A stretch of DNA of 64,000 nucleotides from Arachis hypogaea (Eukaryota > Streptophyta > Magnoliopsida > Fabales > Fabaceae). This document shows positions 55,167 to 64,000 of the stretch, in pieces (position 1 is the first letter of the stretch; the number at the start of each line of letters is the position of its first letter). The translations under genes were made by a program, and so were the position numbers. Location of the stretch: assembly GCF_003086295.3 (NCBI RefSeq), contig NC_092051.1, forward strand, positions 67,085,772-67,149,771. Direction: 5' to 3'. Under the pieces are notes generated by a model. That model saw nothing but the letters and a program-made list of their open reading frames with translations, was not told the origin of the DNA and made no database searches.

Positions 55167-56923
55167 TGATAGGCTCCCAAGGGTGTATTGGTAAAGATTT
55201 TCTCCAATAAAACCACATTGCAAGTATAGCTCTACCAACAACAATCCTCGGGGGACAAATTTAGAGAGAGATTTGGTTGTCACAAGTTCAACCCCAATAG
55301 AAATAACCGAAGTATTCAAACCCCGGGTCGTCTCACAAGGAATGGGCAAACATGTGCTTCCGGGGTTGTGAGTTATGAGCATGAAAATAAATGAGAATCT
55401 TAACAAGCAAGTAATCTTAAATTGTAACAAACTAATTCATCTATCTAAGCAAAACATGAGAAATTCTAATGAACAAGCAATATTCCACTTAATTCTATTA
55501 TAAACCAAGCAAGTAACTGTAACTAAAGCAAATAATTTGGGAAAATTGGTTTTCAAATATAAATAATAAAAGCAACTCTTGGCTAGGCATGGGAATTGGG
55601 GTCACGATCCTTGTCTAACAACCGTATCTTGACAATTATGAGGAACCAAGCTCATTAAGTCTACCCTTAAAGTCTTAAGTACATGATATCTACTCCTAGA
55701 CTTGAAGTACGTCAAATGGCTTTGATCACGTCAACCCATAAGTCCCAACCTACCTACTAATTGGATTAGTAGTGGGTTGGCATCAATGAGTATCAAATTG
55801 ACCACCAAGGGCTCCCAAATCATCAAATCCATTAGACCCAATGACTCAAGTTTACCCAATTCCCTTTACCTAGGCCAAGAGTAAAGAAGACTACTCCATA
55901 ATCAAAGTAAACAATTCATCGAATACTTGGTAAGCATTAACAAAAGACATGTTCAAAATAGCAATTAAATTGAAATCTACAAGTACCCACTAACAATTAT
56001 CAACATACAATCATCCAAACAACAAGATTAAACATAGAAATCATCAATGTAACATTAACAAGTCAAGATTCACAACATTCATGAAATGGGTATAAAATGA
56101 CAATTGACAAGAATTCATAAAACTATCACTAGATATAAGCGAAATTGTAACAAGGAATTCAAATTGAACAATTAAAACTAGTAATTAACAAGATCCAATT
56201 CATAAATCAACAAGGGAAGATCAAATTAAAACTAGATCTAGAGAGGAACAAGGGTTTCTCTCTCTAGAATAACCAATGAACCAAAAACTAGCTAAAATTA
56301 TGTCTTAGTGTAAAAATGATTGATCCCCCATTTCCCCTAGCATCCTTGGGTCTTTTCCATGCAGAAACAGCTTGAAATTGGGCCTGATGAGACTCAGAAA
56401 TCGCCAGGCACGATTTCCTTTAATGAGGTCACGTGCAGCTTCCCACGCGTGCGCGCCATGCGTGCGTGCGTGCCGATTGCTTTTGCGATCCACACGTGCG
56501 CGCCAAGTGCGCGTGCGCGTCGATAAGAATATTCTGATCTACGCGGATGCGTCCATCCTTGTGCACTGCTTCCAACCAATCCCATCCACGCGTCCGCATG
56601 GAGTGCACAGGCGCGCCGATGCTGCTTTTCCCAAGATTTCAATTCTTCATGTTCCTCCCTCTTTGTACATGCTTTCTCCCTCTCTTCTATGTCATTCCTA
56701 CCCTATAATTCCTGAAATTACTCAACAAATACATCTTGGCATCGAATGGCAATAGAAGAGGATTAAAATATGGCAATTTTAAGGCAAAATAAGCATGTTT
56801 TCCATCATGGAGCAATATTGGGAAGTGAGCACAAAACCATGCATTTATTGCGAATAAGTGTGAGAACTATTGATAAAATCCCCAAAATAAGCACAAGATA
56901 AACCACAAAATCGGGGTTTATCA
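55167..56923 (-). repeat. E4 5' LTR
   Basis: 1,757 bases, very similar to 16398-18127. Its edge hairpin has one mismatch (GATAAACCCC against GTGGTTTATC). The dyad array at 56440-56620 contains extra GCGTGCGTGCGTGCC and CACACGTGCGCGCC units. Confidence 0.93.
56440..56620 (-). repeat. E4 5' LTR dyad array
   Basis: ACGCGTGCGCGCC, CACGTGCGCGCC, GTGCGCGTGCGCGTCG and ACGCGTCCGC words; longer than the partner array at 17685-17825. Confidence 0.65.
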
Positions 56924-56928
56924 CCCGC

Positions 56929-58480
56929 ATACACACAATCCCCCTACTACCAAACACCCTCATATGATCCTAACCCTTATCCACCATACCAACCACCTTA
57001 TGAGCCATATGAACCATATATGAAACCACCCCAATTCCAACCTAATTATTCCGAAGAACCACCATCTCCATATACACCTTTCCCATGGCCATCAATCCAT
57101 GAGTGATATTATCCTAATTATGTTACCCAAGAGGAACAAGAGTCAAGAGATCATCTCAAGGAAACACTGGATCGATTTCATGCAACCCTTCATCAATTGG
57201 AGCGAGTGGTAAGCCGAGAAGCACACAAAGATCTCATGGCTAAAGAATCTTAACTTGAGAACAAGGAATTGAAGTGTGTTGTGCAACAAGTGGAAAAGAT
57301 GGAGAGTGTTAAACTGCCACATCCTTATTATGATGAACCACCCTCTTATCATGAATCTTTCCTCCCAATCAATGAACTTTCATATCCACCCCAATCTTCA
57401 ATGCATGACACACTTGGTGTTCTTCTTCAATGGCAAAGAGAGATGCAAAGAGAGGTACTAGAATTCACGGCTGCCTTGACCGAGGTAGTAAGTCGATTAG
57501 CTTCCAAACATTTGGACACTCAAGAAACTCCCATAGCTACATGTGGAGAACCAATAGAAGAGCATAGCATGAAGGAGACACTAGAAATGCCGGTGGACAA
57601 TGAGGAACGTGACTTTGTATTGGAACAAGTAGAGGAAGTCGTAATAGTTGAAGAGGAAGAAGTGGTTGAAGACTTAGGAGATGCTGAACCTCCATGGGAA
57701 TCTAGAGTTGTAGAGTATTCCTCCAAGAAGCTTGAAATTAATGTCAAGGAGGCTAGTGCACGACCTCCATGGTATATTCCCTGTGAAGAATTGGATGGAA
57801 TAGATCAAGAAGCAAATTCCCTTGGTGATGATGATCATGAAGCAAGTCTTCCTAGTGACGAATCTACATCTGCAAATGAACTCCTTGGGTATGAAGAATC
57901 TTCTCTCAGTGAGTCTGAGAATGATGTGGAAGTGGAAGTCCTTCGCAAAGGTTGGACGGGAGTTGAGTACGCTTTGTCAAGAATGCTGGAGACTTCTCTA
58001 CCTAGGTTTCCATCTACTCCTTCACTCGAGTGGGTAAGATTTATCTCTATTCGCTTTACTGTCCCACTTGAGTATGGTATTCTTGAAACTGATGGTCAAC
58101 TTAGGAAGCTTTGTGGCATTAAGCGTAAGAGAAGAATGTTTAGTGGTTGGAGTTGCAAATCAAGACTCATCAAGGTTGAGACCTCAAGAGTTAGATCCAA
58201 GGGTTGGACTAGTGATCAATTGGTGGGATCTGAGAGAAGAGTTTGGTATTGCATTGAGAATTCAACTTGCTTGCCACCCTGTTGGAACGATGATGATCCA
58301 CTTACAGACGGGTGTGAAAACACGATTTGGGATCCCGGCATACAAGAGGATCAACTTTGGGAGCTCGAAACTTGTGAAGAATTTCATCAAGGCTTGGTGA
58401 ATTTATTTGGAAATATTAGAGCTTATTGGAAGTCCAAGCATTGGTGGAAGTTTCAAGATGAGTTCAAGCACAAGCCATGA
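56929..58480 (+). pseudogene. E3 orphan ORF, main segment
   Basis: Continues the frame of 16036-16397 after E4. First comes Pro/Tyr-rich low complexity (QPPYEPYEPYMKPPQFQPN), with stops near 57101 and 57252, then an open frame from 57269. The order is a coiled-coil region (WQREMQREVLEFTAALTEV), a strongly acidic segment (EEVVIVEEEEVVEDLGDAE), ARPPWYIPCEELDGID, and a basic, Trp-rich C-terminal domain (GIKRKRRMFSGWSCKSR, WKSKHWWKFQDEFKHKP). The TGA at 58478 belongs to the inserted E7 LTR; the native stop is two codons on, at 62631-62633. The joined ORF is 639 codons including the stop. No family is recognised. Confidence 0.75.
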
Positions 58481-59554
58481 TGAGAGGACTTTTGACGGTT
58501 TAGAATTCACAAATGAATTCTCGTTGCAAGTATAGTTTCTAAACCAACAATAGTCCTTTCATACAAAAATTAGTTTGTCACTAGTACAAACCCCTAAATT
58601 TATAAACCGAAGTATTGAACCTCGGGTCGTTCTCCCTAGGAATTGCAAACAAATGTTCTTGTTATTGGTTATGAGGTATTGTTTGGGGTTTTTGGGATAA
58701 TAGGCAAGAAATATAAATGGCAAAGGAAATAAACTAACAAGTAACAAAGCTCTTGGCAAGGTATGAGAACTAGAAGTCCTATCCTAGTTATCCTCCTCAA
58801 TTGTGACCACAAATTATCCATTGCTACCACTTAGTTAACCTCTAACCATGGAGGAAAGTCAAGTAGATGAATTAACTTGATTCCACAAGTCCTAGCTAAC
58901 TCCCAAGGGAAAAACTAGCTTTAGTGGTATCTAAATGATCAACGTATGACTAATGATCAAAGTATGTTAATCCCCCTTCAATCCTTGGCTTAAATAGCAT
59001 CAGAAATGAGTTGGATTGGGCACACAAGGCTTCTAAAATCGCTGGCCACGTGTTTGACTAAGTGAACCATGTGCCACCATCGGTGTGTACGCGTACTATG
59101 CGTGTGCACGCCCCTTAACGCGGTATAGCTATGACAAATCATATATAATTTTGAAGTCTCGGATGTTAGCTTTCTAATGCAACTGGAACCACATCATTTG
59201 GACCTCTGTACCTCAAGTTATGGCCGATTAAGTGCAAAGAGGTCGGCTTGACAGCTTTTGCGATTCCTTCATTTCTTCATGAGTTCTCCATTTTTACATG
59301 CTTTTCCTTCATTCCCTTGATCCAATATTTGATTCCTAAATCTGAAATCACTTAACAAACATATCAAGGCATCTAATGGAATCAAAGGTAAATCAAGATT
59401 AAACAATTAAGGACCTAAAAAGCATGTTTTCACTCTTAAGCACAATTAAAGGAGAATTTACAAAACCATGCTATTTCATTGAATAAATATGAGGAAAGGT
59501 TATCAAAATGCTCTAAATTCATCACAAGATAAACCCTACAAATGCGGTTTATCA
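58478..59554 (-). repeat. E7 3' LTR, with internal deletion
   Basis: 1,077 bases. Lacks about 490 bases present in the other LTR (roughly 61535-62035). Its edge on the minus strand folds as GATAAACC-N10-GGTTTATC. A small array (GTACGCGTACTATGCGTG) is at 59090-59125. Confidence 0.88.
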
Positions 59555-59572
59555 ACCTCCCCACACTTAAAC
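59555..59572 (-). other. E7 polypurine tract
   Basis: The minus strand reads TTTAAGTGTGGGGAGGTT, adjoining the 3' LTR; nearly the same as that of E4. Confidence 0.8.
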
Positions 59573-61062
59573 CAAGCATGTCCTCATGCTTTAACCAAGA
59601 GAAAGCAAAGGGTATCAACATTTATTCAATGTGAACTAATCTAAATACAACCTAAACTATATGCATCTATCTATATGAATGTAACTAAATGCAAAATGAT
59701 TCTACCTACTTGGTTAAAAATAAATCAATCTCCAAGACATACATGCACAAGTAGGGCCAAGATCATATGACGATTCATGAATCCTACCAATTTAAATATC
59801 AAAATGAAGTCCAAGTAGACTTGCAAGAAGAATGCTCATGTAAGCTGGGAATCAAGGAATTGAGCATCGAACCCTCACCGGAAGTGTTTGCACTCTAGTC
59901 GCTCAAGTGTGTAGGGTTGATTCTCTCACTTCTCCTCTATTTCATGGTTTCTAAGATTTGTTTTTTTCTTCTAACAATCAACATTTATTCAATGCATGCA
60001 TACAAGTATCGTGAGGTCTTTTCATAGGTTGTAATGGGGCTAGGGTCAAGGTAGGATGCATATATGGTCAAGTGAGCTTGAAATTTGAATCTTTGATAAG
60101 CTTAAACTTCCCACCTAACCTATGACATCCTATACAATTTCAAAGCTAACCTAACTACCCATTTTTCTCACTTTTTCACATACTCATGCATTTTTTTCCT
60201 TGATCACAACACATATGCATTGCTTATTATTGAGCTTCACTTGGGGCATTTTGTCCCCTTTTTATTTCTTTCTTTTTATTTGTTTCTTTCTTTTTCTATT
60301 TTTTTCTTTTCTTTTCTTTTCCATGCTCTTCTTTTTGCTTCTTTTTTTTTTTCTTTTTTTTGCTCTTTGCTTTGCATTAAAATATATACAAAAGCATCAA
60401 TGCATATGGTTTTACATTTAATACACATCAGCATGTACCCAATTCCCGATATTTACAACAAAAATACAAAACTACCCCTTTATTCTCCCAATGTCCCAAG
60501 GTTCCCACACTTGAATGATACACACACTCTAGCCTAAGCAAATCAAAGATCCAAATTAAGAAGTTTTATTATTTTTCGCTTCAAGGCTTGTAATGTGCTA
60601 AAATTAAGAACAAGTTGGTTAATCATAGGCTCAAATTGGCTAACAATGGAAGATAAAAGGTAAGGCTATTTGGGTAAGTGAGCTAACTAAAATGATGGCC
60701 TCAATCATATAAATGTATGAATACACAAAATAATGAACATAGAGAATCAAACAAATCAAAGATTACACTCATAGAAAGAGAACAATACACACAAGAAGAG
60801 AAAATAAGTGGTTATAAGATGTAACCACACCATTAGGCTCAAATCTCACAAGCTTGTGTTCTTAGCTCAAAAACTATGTTCCAAAATAAATTCTTTCAAG
60901 CAAGTTCAACAAAAAGTTTTCAAATTGGTAAGTTGCCCTAAAAACAATTTCTTGGAAAAGAAATCATCACCCTAACCAAGTAGTCCTAATAGGAAAGAAG
61001 TGGTAAAAATATGTACAAATTCTTACTAGCATGCAACCTAACATGCAATGCAAAAACTATCT
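59573..61062 (-). other. E7 interior (3' untranslated region only)
   Basis: Matches E4 18146-19500 over most of its length, including the T-rich patch (60250-60370). No gene. The junction with the right LTR near 61062 shows no primer-binding site. Confidence 0.75.
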
Positions 61063-62622
61063 AACGAAGAAATTAGACTTTTGTGTGGTTTAAAATTTCA
61101 TAAATGAATTCTCGTTGCAAGTATAGTTTCTAAACCAAACAATAATCTTTTCATACAAAAATTTTGTTTGTCACAAGTACAAACCCCTAAAATCTATAAA
61201 CCGAAGTATCAGAACCTCAAGTCATTCTCCCTAGGAATTGCAAACGAATGTTCTTGTTATTGGTTATGAGGTATGTTTGGAGTTTTTGAGGTTTTAGACA
61301 TGAAATGTAAATGGCAAAGGAAATTAAACTAACAACTAGAAAAGCTCTTGGCAAGATATGAGAACTAGAAGTCCTATCCTAGTTATCCTCCGCAATTGTG
61401 ACCACAATTGTCCATTGCTACCACTTAGTTAACCTCTAACCATGGAGGAAAGTCAAGTGGATAAATCAACTTGATTCCACAAGTCCTAGCCAACTCCCAA
61501 GGGAAAGACTAGCATTAGTGGTATCCAAATCAATTAGCAACTTCTAATTATCAATCAACAAAGGAATTAGATAACTCAAGCGTCACTAATTACTCTACCT
61601 AGGCCAAGAGGAACAAAATCTACACTAAGGCTAAAAGAAGCATTTTATCAAACACAAGAGGCATAAAAGGAATCATATGAAATCTACAACAAGAATGAAA
61701 TCTAACAACAATTATTGCAAGAAATTAACAACAACAATCAAAAGAAACATAATTATTATGAATTACCTCAACTTGAATTGAAAGAAAAGAGACGGAACAA
61801 AAGTAGATCTACAATAAAGCATAGAAACAACATAAAGGAAATTACAACAAAAGAATAGAAGAAGATGATTGCAACAATAAAGAATTGAGAAGAAAAAGTA
61901 GAAGAAAGCATGAACTAAAACCTAGATCTAAGATCTAAACCTAATTCTAATCCTAGAGAGAAGTGAGAGCTTCTCTCTCTAAAACTAACTAAAGCATGTG
62001 AAAACTAAAATAAAACTAAACTAATGACTAGATGTCTCATCCCTCTTCAATTCTTGGGTCAAATAGCATCAGAAATGAGTTAGATTGGGCCCACAAGGCT
62101 TTAGAATTTGCTGGCCACCTATTGCTTTAAGTGGATCATATGGCAGCAACGATGCGTGCGCGTACAGTGCGTGTACGTGTCACCATACATGTAGCAACCA
62201 TGGAAAATCTTATATTCTTTCGAAGCCCCAGATGTTAGCTTTCCAACGCAACTGGAACCGCATCATTTGGACCTCTGTAACTCAAGTTATGGTCGATTAA
62301 GTGCGAAGAGGTCGGCTTGACAGCTTTTGCGATTTCTTCATTTCTTCATGAGTTCTCCATTTTTACATGCTTTTTCTTCATTCCCTTGATCCAGTCTTTC
62401 CCTCCTAAATCTGAAATCACTTAACAAACATAACAAGGCATCTAATCGAATCAAGGTGAATTAAATTTAGCTATTCTAAGTCCTAAAAAGCATGTGTTCA
62501 CTCTTAAGCACAATTAAAGGAGAATTTACAAAACCATGCTATTTCATTGAATAAATGTGGGTGAAAGGTGATAAAATCCCTTAAATGAAGCATAAGATAA
62601 ATCCTACAAATGGAATTTATCA
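61063..62622 (-). repeat. E7 5' LTR
   Basis: About 1.56 kb; the exact inner edge is uncertain because the terminal bases have diverged from TGATGAGAGG to CGAAGAAATT. It contains a small GCGTGCGCGTACAGTGCGTG array at 62150-62180. Confidence 0.82.
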
Positions 62623-62682
62623 AGCCACCATGACAAGGAGCTCACCAAATGTCCAACTTAAGGATTTTAACTAAAAGTGCTA

Positions 62683-62700
62683 GGTGGGAGACACCCCACC
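62683..62700 (+). other. Conserved post-ORF RNA hairpin, E3 copy
   Basis: GGTGGG-AGACAC-CCCACC, 50 bases after the native stop of the E3 orphan ORF, preceded by AAGTGCTA. Same stem as E4 with one loop base changed. Confidence 0.8.
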
Positions 62701-63692
62701 ATGGTAAATTTTTTCTAATTTTCCTTTTTGTTTATATTAGTAATCAATTAAATTTTCATTTTTATTTATGTTTATTTCGTTTAATTCATGGTTTAGTTGT
62801 TAAAAAAAAAAAACACTGCGATCGACGCGCACGGGTCACATGCAAGTTCGCAGTATTAATAAATTGAATAGAAAGTTGCGATGGAGACGCGCGGGAGGGG
62901 TGCGTGGTGCACAAGCCACCCCACAGGTACGCGTGCACCACGCATACGCGTCCCCTGCAGAAATTTCAACCCACATGTAAGCGTCAGCAACGCCTACGCG
63001 TGGGATGAAAATCAGGGTAAAGAGTGAATTGAACAGAGAGTTGTGTGCCCATGGTGTTGGAGTCGCGCGGCAGTCACGCGTACCCGTGACCAACGCTCAC
63101 GCGTCGCATGCGATTTCAGTTTTCACGCGTACGCGTGATGCGCGTGCACGCGTTGCGCCCTGTTTCTCAATTCTTACTTCTTTTTTCTCTCCTTTCTCCT
63201 TCTTTCTTCCTCCTTTCGTACTTTCTTCTTCTGCATTTATTTAACTTCTCATCCTTATTCTCTTTCATTCTATTTCACTTAATTCATTTGCATACTTCCC
63301 TTCATTGCATTTTAATTATATCCATATTTTTATCTTCTTTTCCAATTTCATATTTTATCATTACTGCTAAATGTTCTTATTCAACTGTTGCATCTTTTCT
63401 TCCATTATTCTGATGCTTAGTGACTTGTTTTATATTGCTGGGTATTAGTATTCATAAGTCAATGCTTAGTGACTTATTTTATATTTGCATTAATATGCAC
63501 TTACACTATCTTTCATGACCCACTTTCTCTCCCTTATTGTTGCAATTTTTGCACTTTTGATATGCCATTTGTTTCTATTATTTTCTCACTTGCATGTTGT
63601 AGCTACCATATAATTGAGACCCTCATTATCTGGCATTAACCCACCCATATTTTATTTGTTTTCTATCTTTGCTTCTGGGTTACTTTTATTCT
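62701..63692 (+). other. E3 spacer between hairpin and ORF2 remnant
   Basis: Holds the dyad array at 62820-63155, then a pyrimidine-rich stretch (63160-63420) with a tandem duplication ATGCTTAGTGACTTRTTTTAT (63414 and 63462). Small frames are readings of repeats. Confidence 0.6.
62820..63155 (+). repeat. E3 internal dyad array
   Basis: GTACGCGTGCACCACGCATACGCG, interrupted by spacers, GCGTCAGCAACGCCTACGCGTGG, and CACGCGTACGCGTG (63123-63136), a perfect palindrome. This is the same class as in the E3 LTR, but inside the element. Confidence 0.7.
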
Positions 63693-63710
63693 CTTTTCTC
63701 TTCTTTTAGG
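63693..63710 (+). promoter_or_regulatory. Splice-acceptor-like tract abutting the E3 ORF2 start
   Basis: TTCTCTTTTCTCTTCTTTTAG, then G and ATG; AG at 63708-63709. Matches the arrangement in E4. Confidence 0.5.
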
Positions 63711-63800
63711 ATGGCCATCAAGAAGGAAAACGGAAGAGTTTTACATGGGAAAACAGACAAGTCTATCTGGACAACCTTTGGAGGAAAGCATCAGTTGTAG
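63711..63800 (+). pseudogene. E3 ORF2 remnant
   Basis: A 29-codon frame beginning MAIKKENG aligns with the E4 ORF2 start MATKKGKE and then stops. The following bases up to 63850 (TTAGCATGCACCGAGGACAG) align with the last ORF2 codons of E4. The central ~380 codons are therefore deleted while both ends remain. Confidence 0.65.
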
Positions 63801-63848
63801 CCACCCGCCCACTTTCATATCTTAGCATGCACCGAGGACAGTGCAATC

Positions 63849-63866
63849 TTTAAGTGTGGGGAGGTC
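63849..63866 (+). other. Polypurine-like motif after the E3 ORF2 remnant
   Basis: TTTAAGTGTGGGGAGGTC, equivalent to the E4 motif at 19584-19600. No LTR follows in the remaining 134 bases, so it is the internal copy and not the terminal tract. Confidence 0.6.
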
Positions 63867-64000
63867 GATACCGACTTCCGTGGGTTAGTTACTTCCTTTT
63901 TCAACACCAATGTTAATTTGTTAGTTGTTGCATTTGCATGTTTGATTGCATGTTTGTTTGATTTTGTGCATATTTTACCACTGCTTGGTTGAGGTGAGGA
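63867..64000 (+). other. E3 3' untranslated region, start
   Basis: AT-rich sequence with GCATGTTTGATTGCATGTTTG repeats; nothing coding. Equivalent to the E4 stretch read downward from 19580. Confidence 0.6.

Larger units (their letters stand above)
16398..56923 (-). mobile_element. E4: Athila-type autonomous-class retrotransposon holding a solo LTR and E5/E6
   Basis: Flanked by CCCGC at 16393-16397 and 56924-56928. Read on the minus strand: 5' LTR (56923-55167), primer site, gag, solo-LTR insertion, protease, RT-RNase H-integrase, hairpin, dyad array, E5 insertion, ORF2, 3' untranslated region, polypurine tract and 3' LTR (18127-16398). Without its inserts it is about 13.6 kb, a normal Athila size. 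It is the only element here with a complete gene set, although every gene has stops or frameshifts. Confidence 0.93.
58478..62622 (-). mobile_element. E7: internally deleted LTR element
   Basis: Flanked by AGCCA (58473-58477 and 62623-62627). Two LTRs in the same orientation enclose only about 1.5 kb that matches the E4 3' untranslated region. The polypurine tract is kept next to the left LTR, but no primer site is seen at the other junction. All coding sequence is absent. Related in LTR sequence to E3 and E4. Confidence 0.85.
14284..64000 (+). mobile_element. E3: non-autonomous LTR retrotransposon with an orphan ORF, outer host of the nest
   Basis: Starts with a 1,595-base LTR and an Asp-type primer site. 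The main ORF follows (16036-16397, 56929-58477 and 62628-62633, split by E4 and E7), then the conserved hairpin (62683), a dyad array, an ORF2 remnant (63711) and a polypurine-like motif (63849). The 3' LTR is beyond the window. No gag, protease or polymerase signature is seen, so it must be mobilised in trans. LTR and hairpin resemble E4 and E7, making E4 a plausible helper (inference). Confidence 0.85.

Noticed and set aside
58478..62622. E7 as two separate solo LTRs
   Set aside because: The AGCCA duplication brackets the whole unit and the interior matches the E4 3' region with a polypurine tract in the right place.

Overview
This window is plant nuclear DNA made almost entirely of nested Ty3/gypsy long-terminal-repeat (LTR) retrotransposons of the Athila/Tat type. 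No host gene, tRNA gene or rRNA gene was recognised. The tRNA-Asp-type primer sites (TGGCGCCGTTGCC...), the large gag-pol-plus-ORF2 layout, the recurrent AAGTTTGGTGT motif and a FIDEL-like LTR (TGATGAGCGGATAA...) point to a peanut relative (Arachis), probably pericentromeric heterochromatin. The genus is recognised from memory, not by a search.

Layout. E1 (1-8018, minus, runs off the left edge) lies inside the pol gene of E2 (8019-13976, plus). A 307-base unassigned spacer (13977-14283) follows. E3 (14284 to beyond 64000, plus) is the outer host of everything else. E4 (16398-56923, minus, TSD CCCGC) sits inside E3's main ORF. E4 carries a 4.75-kb solo LTR (48882-53634, TSD GTGCT) inside its gag and E5 (21882-44042, plus, TSD AGTTG/AGTTA) upstream of its ORF2. 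E5 carries the FIDEL-like E6 (27093-37986, plus, TSD GATGT/GAGGT) inside its gag-pro gene. E7 (58478-62622, minus, TSD AGCCA) sits two codons before the stop of E3's ORF. The nesting E3>E4>E5>E6 is four deep, and removing E4, E6 or E7 with one TSD copy restores the interrupted reading frame.

Gene content. E4 has gag (with a zinc knuckle), protease, reverse transcriptase, RNase H, integrase and ORF2, all lightly damaged. E2 retains RNase H and integrase. E1, E5 and E6 encode Gag and protease plus ORF2 but have no reverse transcriptase or integrase, so they look non-autonomous by design. E3 has an unrelated 638-codon Pro/Gln/Tyr-rich ORF where gag-pol should be. E7 is little more than two LTRs and a 3' untranslated region.

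Most interesting signals. (1) A short hairpin, GGG-AGGCAN-CCC with a covarying outer stem, stands just after the gag/pol frame in all six elements where that point is visible. (2) The E5 LTR holds an array of about sixteen hairpins, alternating two types with a ~115-base period, directly upstream of its TATA box. The other families have different dyad arrays, in the same place relative to the TATA box wherever one is visible. (3) TATA boxes lie ~170-200 bases upstream of ORF2 in E1, E5 and E6, while E3 and E4 have a splice-acceptor-like tract abutting the ORF2 ATG. (4) The FIDEL-like LTR contains a second primer-binding site near its 3' end. (5) LTR 5' edges carry palindromes with compensatory changes. 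All family similarities were judged by eye.
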